Source: Dyadobacter jejuensis
Lineage (GTDB): Bacteria > Bacteroidota > Bacteroidia > Cytophagales > Spirosomataceae
Assembly (NCBI RefSeq): GCF_003149085.1
Contig: NZ_QGDT01000008.1
Location: forward strand, 62,001 to 126,000
DNA length: 64,000 bases
Reading direction: 5' to 3'
Shown here: one piece after another, positions 29,004-37,449 of the stretch
Layout: each line of letters begins with the position of its first letter
How positions within the stretch are numbered: the stretch's first letter is position 1
Made by a program: the position numbers and the translations under genes
Notes under the pieces: model-generated
Told to the model about the DNA's origin: nothing
Databases searched by the model: none
Seen by the model: only the letters and a program-made list of their open reading frames with translations

Positions 29004-29291
29004 AACGTTAAGTATTGATTGGAGGAGTAACTTTAAAACTTGCCTCTAAGATACAGCTATGTAGAACTATTATTTCATCCCAGCCATTAAATTATAGCTT
29101 CCCCCCAACCACAAACCTTACATATTCCTATTGGTCCTCCAACAAATCCTGTTTCTTAGATAATTTAATATAGGTAACTGATTTTAACTTAAGCGGTTAA
29201 AATAAAAAAGGCAGCTCCCGTGATCACAGATAAATACAACTGCACCAACAGCACCTAAACCTACCTGACCTTATCCTAGAACATGGAAAGA

Positions 29292-29711
29292 CTACAGTTT
29301 GCCTATATCCACTTTTTTACGAAAATTATGATCGTCGGTACCAAAAGGCAAATGAAGCACTAAGGCCCTCCGCTGTTGGTCATAATTGGCGGTTATCTCC
29401 TGAGTGTCAACCCCATCGGGCAGCACAAAATGGTTGATTACCCTGATCGACTTCCATTGATGCTGTTCGTCGTTCTGGTCTGCAAAGATCGGTATCAAAT
29501 GATACAATTTGATGGTATTCTTACCCTTGCTATTTTTTTCTATTTCGACTTCGAGGTCCTCTACTTCAATACCAGGGGTCTTTACGGTCACCCGATATTC
29601 ATGCTTTAATTCTTTCAAATCTATCGCCGGCACACTCATGCCGCCACTCACTGTATTGATGAAATCGATATTCATCAACATTTCCTGGGGTATTTTTAGT
29701 TTGCTTTCCAT
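29292..29711 (-). CDS. Hsp20/alpha-crystallin-like small heat shock protein
   Basis: 139 aa. The central part reads as an alpha-crystallin beta-sandwich: PAIDLKELKHEYRVTVKTPGIEVEDLEVEIEKN, then a strand pair, FVLPDGVDTQEITANYDQQRRALVLHLPF (the usual LP..vd.....A....GvL.i.lP pattern). It lacks a clear C-terminal IxI oligomerisation motif, so assembly may differ from classic sHSPs. It is a probable ATP-independent holdase in the cytoplasm. A 17-bp palindrome lies 150 bp upstream of its start. Confidence 0.75.
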   Translation of the reverse strand: MESKLKIPQEMLMNIDFINTVSGGMSVPAIDLKELKHEYRVTVKTPGIEVEDLEVEIEKNSKGKNTIKLYHLIPIFADQNDEQHQWKSIRVINHFVLPDGVDTQEITANYDQQRRALVLHLPFGTDDHNFRKKVDIGKL

Positions 29712-29860
29712 GGCTTCTTGTTTTAGCTTAAAAGATACTAGCTAAACAAAAAAAATACCATACCAAAAATTTCCTAAAGTAAAGAAAAACACCAAACCAA
29801 GTACTTAAGTCCACGCTTTTCCCACCCAACCATGTCACAATATCACCGCTCACAACAATA

Positions 29861-29877
29861 AGTGACATTATGTCACT
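29861..29877. promoter_or_regulatory. 17-bp palindrome AGTGACATTATGTCACT
   Basis: Perfect 8-1-8 palindrome in the 169-bp gap between the SelT/W/H-like stop and the Hsp20-like start, with a further half-site ATGTCAC at 29832-29838. No T-run follows, so a protein-binding operator is more likely than a terminator. Confidence 0.45.
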
Positions 29878-29880
29878 ATC

Positions 29881-30171
29881 CTACTTTTTATCACTATGCC
29901 CTAAAGGTTTATCAGGGGCTATCTGGTCCCTAACCAATTGCTTTAGCGCTTTCGCTTCCGGAAAACCTCCATCTCTTTTACGTTCCCAAATAAGGGAATC
30001 GTTCACCCAGATCTTAAATTCTCCGGCCTGTTCTGCTGGGGCCAAACTTACGGAATGGAGATCCTCCACAAAGGTGGTCAGGAGCTCTTGAGCTAGCCAA
30101 GCCGAACGTAACAGCCAGCCACATCGGGGGCAATAAGAAATTATAATACTCGCTTTCAACATAAACTCCAT
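29881..30171 (-). CDS. SelT/SelW/SelH (Rdx) family thioredoxin-like protein
   Basis: 96 aa. The N-terminal beta-strand is followed by the CxxC redox motif CPRCGW (Cys14, Cys17), where eukaryotic relatives often have selenocysteine. The rest fits the Rdx fold: LLRSAWLAQELLTTF helix, VSLAPAEQAGEFKIWVND and LIWERKRDGGFPEAKALKQLVRDQIAP. Start could be codon 1 or 4. It is a probable thiol oxidoreductase of unknown partner, cytoplasmic. It is the upstream neighbour of the Hsp20-like gene on the same strand. Confidence 0.85.
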   Translation of the reverse strand: MEFMLKASIIISYCPRCGWLLRSAWLAQELLTTFVEDLHSVSLAPAEQAGEFKIWVNDSLIWERKRDGGFPEAKALKQLVRDQIAPDKPLGHSDKK

Positions 30172-30498
30172 TTTTTGAGTAAGCTACTATATAGATAACC
30201 AGATGAATAAATTTGCAACCTTAAACTCGGCTCTAATTGAATTATCCTAATTAAAATTAAAACTGATAACTGGAAAAAATATAGAAAATAATCGTACTAG
30301 ATATAGAATTACTAATTCTCAGCCAACTAAGTAAATTTACCTGTTTTTTAGACAATTTATTCACAACTACCTAAATAGTAGCTAATTACATAAGATACCG
30401 TTAAATAAGTTCCATCTATTTGGTTTGTTAAAGATAAACCCAAGGATTAATTTTATTCTAGTTACTATCCTAATATTCAACTTTACACTTTTAAGATC
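30172..30498. other. AT-rich intergenic region
   Basis: 327 bp, markedly AT-rich, no gene seen. It contains a TAAATTTG -7 match (30208-30215, plus), a 6-3-6 palindrome AGAATTACTAATTCT (30305-30319) and the promoter candidate at 30424-30455. Confidence 0.6.
30424..30455 (+). promoter_or_regulatory. Promoter candidate for the 132-aa unknown gene
   Basis: TTTG (30424-30427), 20-nt spacer, TAATTTTA (30448-30455). The -7 box lacks only the final G of TAnnTTTG. Predicted start is near 30462, about 37 nt before the ATG. Confidence 0.4.
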
Positions 30499-30897
30499 AT
30501 GCCAAAATACACAGGAAAAGAAGGCAAATTACTACCGGCCAAGCAAATAAAGAGCCTTTTGGAGGGACATAAGAAGCAACGGGAGGATCAAGAAAGCCGG
30601 GGGCATCATTTTATTGAATCGGAATTTTTCGGTCTAGAAACTTTTAAGCACATGCTAGAAAAATGTGGTGGAAATCCAGTTGGTTTTAAAGTATATTATG
30701 GCAACCAGCTAGAAAACCGGGAAGGTAAAGAGCCTATGCCCGATGTAAATGGCAGGCCAACCTCCAGGATCATCATTGTCCCCGTGGACGCCGATGGCAA
30801 CAACCTGATGGGCGGGAAAACACTCCCGGGCCATAAAGACGCAGACGACGACGGGGAGGCCATGGGAGACGGCCCTACTTGTCCGCATTATTGCTAG
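30499..30897 (+). CDS. Hypothetical protein with Gly/Asp- and Cys-containing C-terminus
   Basis: 132 aa, not recognised. It has no signal peptide. A basic N-terminus (MPKYTGKEGKLLPAKQIKSL) is followed by a helical stretch (FGLETFKHMLEKCGGN) and a beta segment (GFKVYYGNQLEN, SRIIIVPVDADGNNLMGG). The acidic tail DADDDGEAMGDGPTCPHYC has two Cys and a His, and could bind a metal. Good codon use, an A-rich start and a candidate promoter support a real gene. The 7-TM gene follows 75 bp downstream on the same strand. Confidence 0.65.
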   Translation: MPKYTGKEGKLLPAKQIKSLLEGHKKQREDQESRGHHFIESEFFGLETFKHMLEKCGGNPVGFKVYYGNQLENREGKEPMPDVNGRPTSRIIIVPVDADGNNLMGGKTLPGHKDADDDGEAMGDGPTCPHYC

Positions 30898-30972
30898 TCC
30901 TAGAGGGGGCCAACTAGGGCTCCCCTTCAGCAAGCCAGCCCAGGCTGGGAGCGCCTAACCAATTATTCCAAT

Positions 30973-31671
30973 ATGTTTGACAACTATATAGGGTTATGCA
31001 TGAGACATCCGCTGCAATGTATACCCGTCTTCATCACACTAATACCGTTATTGATACTCATTAAAAAGGAAGCGTATGTCATAGCCCCTTATTTAATTTT
31101 ACTCATATTCCTGATCACCAAACTGGCTATTGACTTGGCTATGTTCCATTTGGCAGCTAATAGAATAAACAATATCATCTTATACAACTTAAGCTTACCC
31201 ATTTCATATACATTACTAGCGGGGATGTTCATTTATAAACTGGATTCTGGAGTTCTTAAAAGGCTAGTAGCCACCAGCATAGTAGCTTTTGCCATTTTTT
31301 CTGTTTGGGATATGCTCAATGTAAACCCGCAACTCGAGGACAACCACCACCATGCCATGGTGCCCTATGCCTCCACCATTCAATGTATTCTGATGCTATT
31401 ATGGATTTTGCTTTACTTTTATGAATTAATGAAGTCGATGAAAGTGCCTAATTTATTCACTTCTACCTTTTTCTGGATTTGTTGCGGGCTATTATTATAT
31501 TATTCGAGTTTTGTATTTATTGCGCCAGTACTACATTATACCGAAAAATGGGATAATCCATTATCAATAGGCTTCGCCGCCAACATTTCCTACCTATTCG
31601 AAATCTTTTATTTGATCATGATGAGTATAGGATTAATGAATTTCCAAAAACATAATTATGCAAGACATTGA
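30973..31671 (+). CDS. Seven-transmembrane protein preceding a histidine kinase
   Basis: 232 aa with seven hydrophobic segments near residues 14-32, 36-58, 68-88, 94-113, 130-150, 160-184 and 200-223. There is no enzymatic motif and no extracellular domain of size. Its last 14 bp overlap the histidine kinase gene, so the two are translationally coupled. I infer that it is the membrane sensor, or a partner, of the kinase, which has only one membrane helix of its own. Base composition is more AT-rich than neighbouring genes, as expected for a hydrophobic protein. No family was recognised. Confidence 0.75.
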   Translation: MFDNYIGLCMRHPLQCIPVFITLIPLLILIKKEAYVIAPYLILLIFLITKLAIDLAMFHLAANRINNIILYNLSLPISYTLLAGMFIYKLDSGVLKRLVATSIVAFAIFSVWDMLNVNPQLEDNHHHAMVPYASTIQCILMLLWILLYFYELMKSMKVPNLFTSTFFWICCGLLLYYSSFVFIAPVLHYTEKWDNPLSIGFAANISYLFEIFYLIMMSIGLMNFQKHNYARH

Positions 31672-32515
31672 GGAGCTTAAATTTGTGCTAGTAATTGCGA
31701 CCCTGGCAATGTTATTGATGGCATTTTTTGTCATCTCCTTCGTTATGCTCTATCAAAAAAAGAAATTTGAAGCCGAAAAAAAACTGAATGAAGTAGAAAA
31801 GGGGCATAATAAAAGGCTGCTCGATACGGCTTTGGATTCGGAAGAAACCGAGCGGAGGCGAATCGCCCAAGACCTTCACGACGATATTGGCACCATGCTG
31901 TCGCTCACCAAGCTAAGCCTAAACCAACTTAATAAAATAGCCCTAGAAAGTGATAGCAAGGAAAGAGCCCTAATCAGGAAGTCTCAGAGTCTGGTCGAAG
32001 AAACCATCCTACATGTCCGAAGGATCACCAGGGACTTAGTCCCGACGACCTTGGAACGCTTTGGCTTATCGGAAGCCATCAGTGAATTTATCAATAAATT
32101 AGAGGCAGACAATCAATTAAAAATAAGCTTTCATTCTAACGCCGACGAATTCCCCAGACAACAGCAGAAAGTAGAACTCACCCTATACCGGATCATGCAA
32201 GAGCTTGTTAATAACGCCATTAAGCATGCCAAATGTACCTTTATAGAAATTGAGTTAGAAGTAACCACTGAGTTCCTTTTTCTAAGAGTTACCGATAATG
32301 GCATTGGATTCGATGCCCAACAATTGAAAGACAGCAATATGACGGGCCTTGGCCTCCTGGGTATTGAGAGTCGCTTAGCCATCATTAATGGTATCGTACG
32401 GTATGTATCTCCTGCCACGGGTGGGTCCATGGCCATTGCTCAGATACCCGTAGCCCCGGTGACTGCCGGCAAACCTGAACCGCTACATCCATATAAAAGA
32501 GCCAGGATTTCCTAA
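31658..32515 (+). CDS. Sensor histidine kinase, NarX/LiaS type (HisKA_3 + HATPase)
   Basis: 285 aa. One N-terminal membrane helix (about residues 8-31) and a short coiled coil lead to the HisKA_3 box ERRRIAQDLHDDIGTMLS, with phospho-acceptor His74. The HATPase domain shows the N-box ELVNNAIKHAK and the G-box DNGIGFD...GLGLLGIESR. There is no periplasmic sensor domain, so input probably comes from the overlapping 7-TM protein. The response regulator gene follows 41 bp downstream. Confidence 0.95.
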   Translation: MQDIEELKFVLVIATLAMLLMAFFVISFVMLYQKKKFEAEKKLNEVEKGHNKRLLDTALDSEETERRRIAQDLHDDIGTMLSLTKLSLNQLNKIALESDSKERALIRKSQSLVEETILHVRRITRDLVPTTLERFGLSEAISEFINKLEADNQLKISFHSNADEFPRQQQKVELTLYRIMQELVNNAIKHAKCTFIEIELEVTTEFLFLRVTDNGIGFDAQQLKDSNMTGLGLLGIESRLAIINGIVRYVSPATGGSMAIAQIPVAPVTAGKPEPLHPYKRARIS

Positions 32516-32556
32516 ATTGCACCATCATTAGCCAGGGAGTCCTCAATTAAGATCCT

Positions 32557-33234
32557 ATGAAAACAGAAACAACCACCAATAAGGTCCTCAGACTAGGAAT
32601 TGCCGATGACCACGAATTATTCAGAAAGGGATTTATTGCCATGCTCAGTGGGATTACGGAGTACGAGTTTATCCTAGAGGCGGGTAACGGACAGGAGTTA
32701 TTGGACAAAATGGCCTTGGACACTCCCGACATTGTTTTTATGGACCTGCAAATGCCCATTATGGATGGCATACAGGCTACCGAGCTCGCTTTTGAACGAT
32801 TCCCCAATATTAAGATCATCGTAGTATCGATGTATAATGAAGATCGGTTTGTAATCGATATGCTCGAAAAAGGGGTTCAGGGCTACCTGTTAAAGGATAC
32901 CAGTCCCGACGAGGTCGAAAAAGCCATTCACCGGGTAGCTGAAGAAGGTTTTTATTATAATGATTTCGTATCTAAAGCCATGCATAGGAAAATGGCTACC
33001 CGCGCAACCAACAAACACCCGCATTTCCCTAATGCCTGCAATGTAGCCCTATCGCCAAGGGAACAGGATGTATTGCAGCTTATTTGTGATGGCCTATCCA
33101 CGAGTGAAATTGCGGAAAAGCTCTTTATCAGTATCCGAACGGTAGAAGGACATCGACTAAGAGTTTTGGATAAAACCGGAACCAAAAATACAGCGGCGGC
33201 GGTGGCGTTCGCCTATAAGAACCATTTAATATAA
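32557..33234 (+). CDS. NarL/LuxR-family response regulator
   Basis: 225 aa. The receiver domain has the acidic pair ADD (residues 16-18), phospho-acceptor Asp63 in DIVFMDLQMPIMDG, the switch Ser in IIVVSMYNE and the conserved Lys in GYLLKDTSP. The C-terminal LuxR helix-turn-helix is LSPREQDVLQLICDGLSTSEIAEKLFISIRTVEGHRLRVLDKTG. It is the cognate partner of the upstream kinase. Targets are unknown; no repeated operator was seen around the gene. Confidence 0.96.
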   Translation: MKTETTTNKVLRLGIADDHELFRKGFIAMLSGITEYEFILEAGNGQELLDKMALDTPDIVFMDLQMPIMDGIQATELAFERFPNIKIIVVSMYNEDRFVIDMLEKGVQGYLLKDTSPDEVEKAIHRVAEEGFYYNDFVSKAMHRKMATRATNKHPHFPNACNVALSPREQDVLQLICDGLSTSEIAEKLFISIRTVEGHRLRVLDKTGTKNTAAAVAFAYKNHLI

Positions 33235-33339
33235 AGACGGAAGGCCTTGGCCGAGCGGATTCTTGATATATTTATTTTATATTGATCAAAAAAACGCTTT
33301 ACCACTTTTGATGGTTAGGGGCAATATCCTCTTTTCTAT

Positions 33340-34020
33340 ATGAAAGCACTCATAGTTTGTACCAATCAAGGTCAGTATCCCGGCAAGTCGACCCAAACTG
33401 GAATTTGGCTCAACGAGGTGACTCATTTTTTTGAAGTACTCAACAAAAAGAAAGTGCTCATCGATATCGTTAGTCCCTTGGGTGGCACCATCCCGATAGA
33501 CCCCCGTAGCAAGGAAGGAAAAGACGAATTGAACCATAAATATATGGCCGATGCGGAGTGGAATAAGCGATTAGAAAAGTCCCTCAGCCCTCAAGATATA
33601 CATCCGAGCGACTACCGCCTCATCTATTTTGCAGGGGGGCCAGGTTCCATGTGGGATTTACCCCATCAGGCTACCTTGGCTGCTATAGCCTTAGAAATTT
33701 ATCAACGGGGTGGTCATATCACCGCCGTAGGACACGGGGTAGCCGGACTTTTACCTATCATGCTAGACCATGGAGTCCCTTTCATTGCCGACAAATACCT
33801 TACTGGCTTTACCAATTTGGAAGATAAATTAGTAAGTTTCCTTAGCGACACGCCCTTTTCGTTGGAGGACAGCCTCAAGCAAAAGGGTGCACATTTCACC
33901 AAATCGGTACTGCCTTTCCTGGAACATATTGAGCTAGACGAAAGGCTGATCACGGGCCAAAACCCCCAATCGGCCTATAAAGTCGCCAGTAAAGCAGTAG
34001 AAGAACTTTTTGAAAAATAA
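33340..34020 (+). CDS. DJ-1/PfpI-family (type 1 glutamine amidotransferase-like) protein lacking the nucleophile Cys
   Basis: 226 aa. The Hsp31/DJ-1 fold is clear: KALIVCTNQ, GIWLNEVTHFFEVLNKKK (with the conserved Glu), VDIVSPLGG-like strand, LIYFAGGPGSMWDLP and the nucleophile elbow. The elbow, normally A-V-C-H-G, reads ITAVGHGVAGLL, so codon 131 is GGA (Gly) at 33730-33732. The His remains. Glyoxalase III, protease or deglycase chemistry of this family needs that Cys, so this copy should be inactive in that chemistry or repurposed. The frame is intact, so it is not a pseudogene by structure. Confidence 0.88.
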   Translation: MKALIVCTNQGQYPGKSTQTGIWLNEVTHFFEVLNKKKVLIDIVSPLGGTIPIDPRSKEGKDELNHKYMADAEWNKRLEKSLSPQDIHPSDYRLIYFAGGPGSMWDLPHQATLAAIALEIYQRGGHITAVGHGVAGLLPIMLDHGVPFIADKYLTGFTNLEDKLVSFLSDTPFSLEDSLKQKGAHFTKSVLPFLEHIELDERLITGQNPQSAYKVASKAVEELFEK

Positions 34021-34048
34021 TCTCGCTACGGCTGTACTGGCTGAAATA

Positions 34049-34594
34049 TCAAATGCCTTGCTCTTTAAAGAGCGACTTAAAACTAGGCAATAACAGATCC
34101 TTTTCGGAAACATTAGGCTCGGCCACTCCCCAGTCGATGGCCAGCTCTGGATCGTTCCAAATAATACCCGATTCGGCAGCCTTGTTATATACATTGGTAC
34201 ATTTATAACTAAAGACTGAATCTTCTAAGGCCGCGAATCCATGGGCGAACCCTTCCGGGATATAGGCCATATTATTGAGCTCGGCTTTCAAATCAAAAAT
34301 TACATACTTCCCAAAAGTTGCGGACTCTGGGCGTACATCCACGGCCACATCCAACACCCTGCCAGACACTACACGCACCAACTTACCCTGTGCATAAGGA
34401 GCATTCTGAAAGTGCAGCCCCCTTACTACCCCTTTTTTGGAAAAGGACTGATTATCCTGAACGAAGTCGCTAGGCAATCCCAGGCTTTTAAAAACTTCGG
34501 CATTGAAAGATTCAAAAAACAGCCCTCTTTCGTCTTCAAACACCCTAGGAAATAGCTCTACTAGTCCGGAAATGGAAGTTTCTTGAATGCGCAT
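34049..34594 (-). CDS. rfbC: dTDP-4-dehydrorhamnose 3,5-epimerase
   Basis: 181 aa cupin-fold enzyme. The active-site motif GVVRGLHFQ (His61) is visible, with DVAVDVRPESATFGKY, MAYIPEGFAHGFAALEDSVFSYKCTNVYNK and NDPELAIDW in family order. It makes dTDP-L-rhamnose precursors for surface polysaccharide. The other rml genes are not adjacent, so it stands alone here. It converges on the DJ-1-like gene (28 bp apart) and is divergent from pyrF. Confidence 0.96.
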   Translation of the reverse strand: MRIQETSISGLVELFPRVFEDERGLFFESFNAEVFKSLGLPSDFVQDNQSFSKKGVVRGLHFQNAPYAQGKLVRVVSGRVLDVAVDVRPESATFGKYVIFDLKAELNNMAYIPEGFAHGFAALEDSVFSYKCTNVYNKAAESGIIWNDPELAIDWGVAEPNVSEKDLLLPSFKSLFKEQGI

Positions 34595-34643
34595 AGTTGG
34601 ATATATTGTGATTATAAGTATTGAAAAAGTCTGAATATAGGCG

Positions 34644-34680
34644 CAAATTTATGAATCTATTGGCAGAGGTTGTAATTTCG
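34644..34680. promoter_or_regulatory. Divergent promoter region, rfbC / pyrF
   Basis: Minus strand: TAAATTTG (34651-34644), a perfect -7 match 50 bp before the rfbC ATG. Plus strand: TAATTTCG (34673-34680), one mismatch from TAnnTTTG, 20 bp before the pyrF ATG. No clear -33 boxes. Confidence 0.45.
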
Positions 34681-34699
34681 GCGCAATATTTTAATTATC

Positions 34700-35530
34700 A
34701 TGACTTACGATACGCTTTACGCCCATATTTTAGAGAAAGAATCCTACCTATGTGTAGGGTTAGACACGGACATCCGTAAAATCCCTAGCCATCTATTGAA
34801 GGAGAAGGATCCTATATTCGAATTTAACCGTCAGATCATCGACGCCACGCTCCCCTATTGCGTGTCTTATAAGCCCAATATCGCCTTTTATGAGGCGCTT
34901 GGAGCCAAGGGCTGGGAGAGCCTCCAGAAGACCATGGAGTATATCCCCAAAACTCACTTTACCATTGCCGATGCCAAAAGAGGGGATATTGGTAATACTT
35001 CCAGCCTTTATGCGCGTACCTTCTTCGACCCATCCGCCTCCGGATTCGATTTTGATTCGGTAACGGTGGCTCCCTATATGGGCAGCGACTCCGTACTGCC
35101 TTTTCTCGAATTCGAAAATAAATGGGTCATTTTACTCGCCCTAACCTCCAACCAGGGAGGGAGTGATTTTCAAAGGTTACAAACTCCTGAAGGTCCATTA
35201 TACGAACAAGTTTTGCGTACTTCTCAGCAATGGGCAGGAGCCGACCGCATGATGTACGTCGTGGGAGCCACCCAAACCCAAGACCTAGCGCATATCCGAA
35301 CCTTAGTACCCGATCATTTTCTGCTCGTCCCGGGTGTAGGCGCCCAAGGTGGCAGCCTTCAGGAAGTATCTCGTATCGGAATGACCAGCCGTTGCGGACT
35401 GCTCATTAACGCCTCCCGAAGTATCATTTATGCGAGCAATGGCCAGGATTTTGCCCTAAGGGCGGGAGAAGAGGCGCACAAACTGCAACAAGAAATGGCC
35501 CAATACCTACAACAATACCGGGGTGTCTGA
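34700..35530 (+). CDS. pyrF: Orotidine 5'-phosphate decarboxylase (type 2)
   Basis: 276 aa. N-terminal YLCVGLDTD and the catalytic charged network in [20 protein letters not shown] (Asp91, Lys93, Asp96) identify the enzyme. The phosphate-binding C-terminal part is [10 protein letters not shown]...[10 protein letters not shown]. It decarboxylates OMP to UMP in pyrimidine synthesis. The length and the DAKRGDIGN form place it in the longer type-2 group found in Bacteroidota. lysA follows 42 bp downstream and is probably co-transcribed. Confidence 0.97.
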   Translation: MTYDTLYAHILEKESYLCVGLDTDIRKIPSHLLKEKDPIFEFNRQIIDATLPYCVSYKPNIAFYEALGAKGWESLQKTMEYIPKTHFTIADAKRGDIGNTSSLYARTFFDPSASGFDFDSVTVAPYMGSDSVLPFLEFENKWVILLALTSNQGGSDFQRLQTPEGPLYEQVLRTSQQWAGADRMMYVVGATQTQDLAHIRTLVPDHFLLVPGVGAQGGSLQEVSRIGMTSRCGLLINASRSIIYASNGQDFALRAGEEAHKLQQEMAQYLQQYRGV

Positions 35531-35572
35531 CACCACATTACCATCACAACCCGTCTTATAGAAGTACAACCC

Positions 35573-36802
35573 ATGCAACGTAACGAAAGTAACCAATACC
35601 ATATCCAAGGCCTAAGTCCTGAGAAACTCGTTCAAGAATTCGAAAGTCCACTTTATGTCTATGATGCAGGCACCATCCGCCAAAAGGTGGGTGAATTGCA
35701 GTCGGCATTTCAGGCCGTCGATCTAAAAATTAAATATGCCTGCAAGGCCAACACCAATTTATCGATACTCCGTTTGATGCGGGAACTCGGTGTGGAGCTC
35801 GATGTAGTCTCTCCTGGTGAAATGCAGATGGGCGTATTGGCCGGGTATACGACCAGCCAAATCACCTTTACCCCGAGTGGGGTACCCTTTTCAGAAGTAA
35901 AACAGGCCGTCGATGCGGGCGCCATCGTCAATCTGGACAGCCTCCCGTTGCTGGAATGGTTTGGCCAAACATATGGGGCTACCAAGCCTTGTATGATTCG
36001 CATCAAGCCTAACGTTGCTGCCGGAGGAAACGAAAAAATTATGACGGCTCATGCCGATTCTAAATTTGGGATCTCTGTATTGCTCTTGGACTCTATACTG
36101 GACATAGTAAACCGGTACGATATTAAAGTAATAGGCCTTCACCAGCATACTGGCTCCGACATCAAAGATGCCGCTCCTTTCTTGAAAGTGGCCGATATCT
36201 TATTCGATGCGGCCAAGCACTTTAAGGATCTTCAAATTATCGACCTCGGAGGAGGCTTCAAGGTTTCCTATAAGCCTGGGGATGGAATCACCGATATGAA
36301 ATTGCTAGGATCAAAAATATCGGAACGTTTCCAAAAGTTTTGCCAGGCATATGGCAAGCCCTTGCAATTATGGTTTGAGCCAGGAAAATTTTTGGTCAGC
36401 GAATCGGGCTACTTGCTCACTACGGTGACCGTGGTAAAAGAAGACCCTGCTCGTAACTTTGTCCATATCGACTCGGGACTCAACCACCTCATACGCCCTA
36501 TGATGTATGGCTCTTATCACCATATCCTCAATACCTCTAATCCGTCAGGACCCGAAAAACATTATAATGTGGTAGGGTACATCTGCGAAACCGACACGTT
36601 CGCCTCGGATCGGGTACTGCCAGAAGTACGGCAAAATGATATCCTCGCCTTTATGAATGCCGGAGCCTACGGCATCACCATGAGCTCCAACTATAACGCC
36701 CGCTTCCGCCCTGCCGAGGTACTGGTAGACCATGGTCAAGCCAGCCTAATCAAAAGAAGGGAAACCTTAGAGGACCTGCTGCGAACTCAAATGGGATTAT
36801 AA
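35573..36802 (+). CDS. lysA: Diaminopimelate decarboxylase
   Basis: 409 aa. Fold-type III PLP enzyme: the PLP-binding Lys58 is in IKYACKANTNL, followed by ELDVVSPGEMQMG, GLHQHTGSDI, DLGGGFKVSY and WFEPGKFLVSESGYLL. The C-terminal domain has YICETDTFASDRVLPEV, the substrate-specific CEscD-like motif of LysA, and NAGAYGITMSSNYN with the active-site Tyr. It converts meso-diaminopimelate to lysine. It is the last gene of the pyrF-lysA pair, followed by a terminator. Confidence 0.96.
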   Translation: MQRNESNQYHIQGLSPEKLVQEFESPLYVYDAGTIRQKVGELQSAFQAVDLKIKYACKANTNLSILRLMRELGVELDVVSPGEMQMGVLAGYTTSQITFTPSGVPFSEVKQAVDAGAIVNLDSLPLLEWFGQTYGATKPCMIRIKPNVAAGGNEKIMTAHADSKFGISVLLLDSILDIVNRYDIKVIGLHQHTGSDIKDAAPFLKVADILFDAAKHFKDLQIIDLGGGFKVSYKPGDGITDMKLLGSKISERFQKFCQAYGKPLQLWFEPGKFLVSESGYLLTTVTVVKEDPARNFVHIDSGLNHLIRPMMYGSYHHILNTSNPSGPEKHYNVVGYICETDTFASDRVLPEVRQNDILAFMNAGAYGITMSSNYNARFRPAEVLVDHGQASLIKRRETLEDLLRTQMGL

Positions 36803-36810
36803 GTAAGTAC

Positions 36811-36850
36811 AAAAATAAAGGAGCACCCAAAAGGCGCTCCTTTATTTTTT
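36811..36850 (+). terminator. Rho-independent terminator after lysA
   Basis: Stem AAATAAAGGAGC / GCTCCTTTATTT closed by a short loop and followed by further T residues. Symmetrical A and T runs mean it may also act on the minus strand. Confidence 0.9.
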
Positions 36851-36915
36851 GGAAACCCTAGTCGTTAATCCTAGGTAGGGCTATCGATCATCTTTAGTTT
36901 TAAAAACCAGGGTTA

Positions 36916-37080
36916 TTAGGTAACAAATTCGGATTTACCACTCCCACCCTCGGCATCATCGGTCAAATATAGACTAGCCCGAAAATCCTCTATGGCCCTA
37001 TAGAAAACATACTTTAACCAATGTAATAACCCTTTATCCGCTTCAAGGACATTAACATAGCTAAGTATGGAATCGGTCAT
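36916..37080 (-). CDS. Short open reading frame of 54 codons, possibly a gene remnant
   Basis: Begins with ATG at 37080 and ends with TAA at 36916. The product starts MTDSILSYVNVLEADKG and contains HWLKYVFYRAIEDFRASLYL, with codon choice like the neighbours. It starts 34 nt after the stop of the frameshifted segment at 37115-37367 on the same strand. It could be the tail of the same decayed gene or a small independent protein. No family recognised. Confidence 0.35.
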   Translation of the reverse strand: MTDSILSYVNVLEADKGLLHWLKYVFYRAIEDFRASLYLTDDAEGGSGKSEFVT

Positions 37081-37114
37081 AGATATTAAATCTGACTTTA
37101 GAGCGAAAAATCTA

Positions 37115-37367
37115 TTAACTATTTGTTTTTTGTAACAAAGTACCCAATTTCCTTCCGGTGAGCCCTTTGATTAGGGCCACTTCTCCGGGCCGATAGGCAC
37201 GACCATCTGGATAGAAGCTGTCATAAACCAAAGTTCAGGTTCCCTGGCATACCATTGGCTCGCCTGTTATATACTTCAAATACTACGCTGCCTGTCGGTT
37301 TCGTCAATTTGACATCCCTTATTGCTGTATGAAGTAAAAAATACCAATACGTAATAACGGCAACCTT
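37115..37367 (-). pseudogene. Frameshifted remnant of an unidentified gene
   Basis: On the minus strand one frame reads ITYWYFLLHTAIRDVKLTKP, then SVVFEVYNRRANGMPGNLNF, and stops at TGA (37223-37221). The neighbouring frame, overlapping at 37225, continues YDSFYPDGRAYRPGEVALIK, then GLTGRKLGTLLQKTNS, to TAA at 37117-37115. Both halves have protein-like composition and normal codon use, and join if one base is restored near 37224. No ATG opens the first frame after the upstream TAA at 37370. The parent family was not recognised. Confidence 0.5.
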
Positions 37368-37449
37368 TTAAATATTCGTCATCAAACCCTTATTGATGCT
37401 ATTATTTAGCACAATTTGTAGTTATATCTATATTATATTGTTTTAGGAT

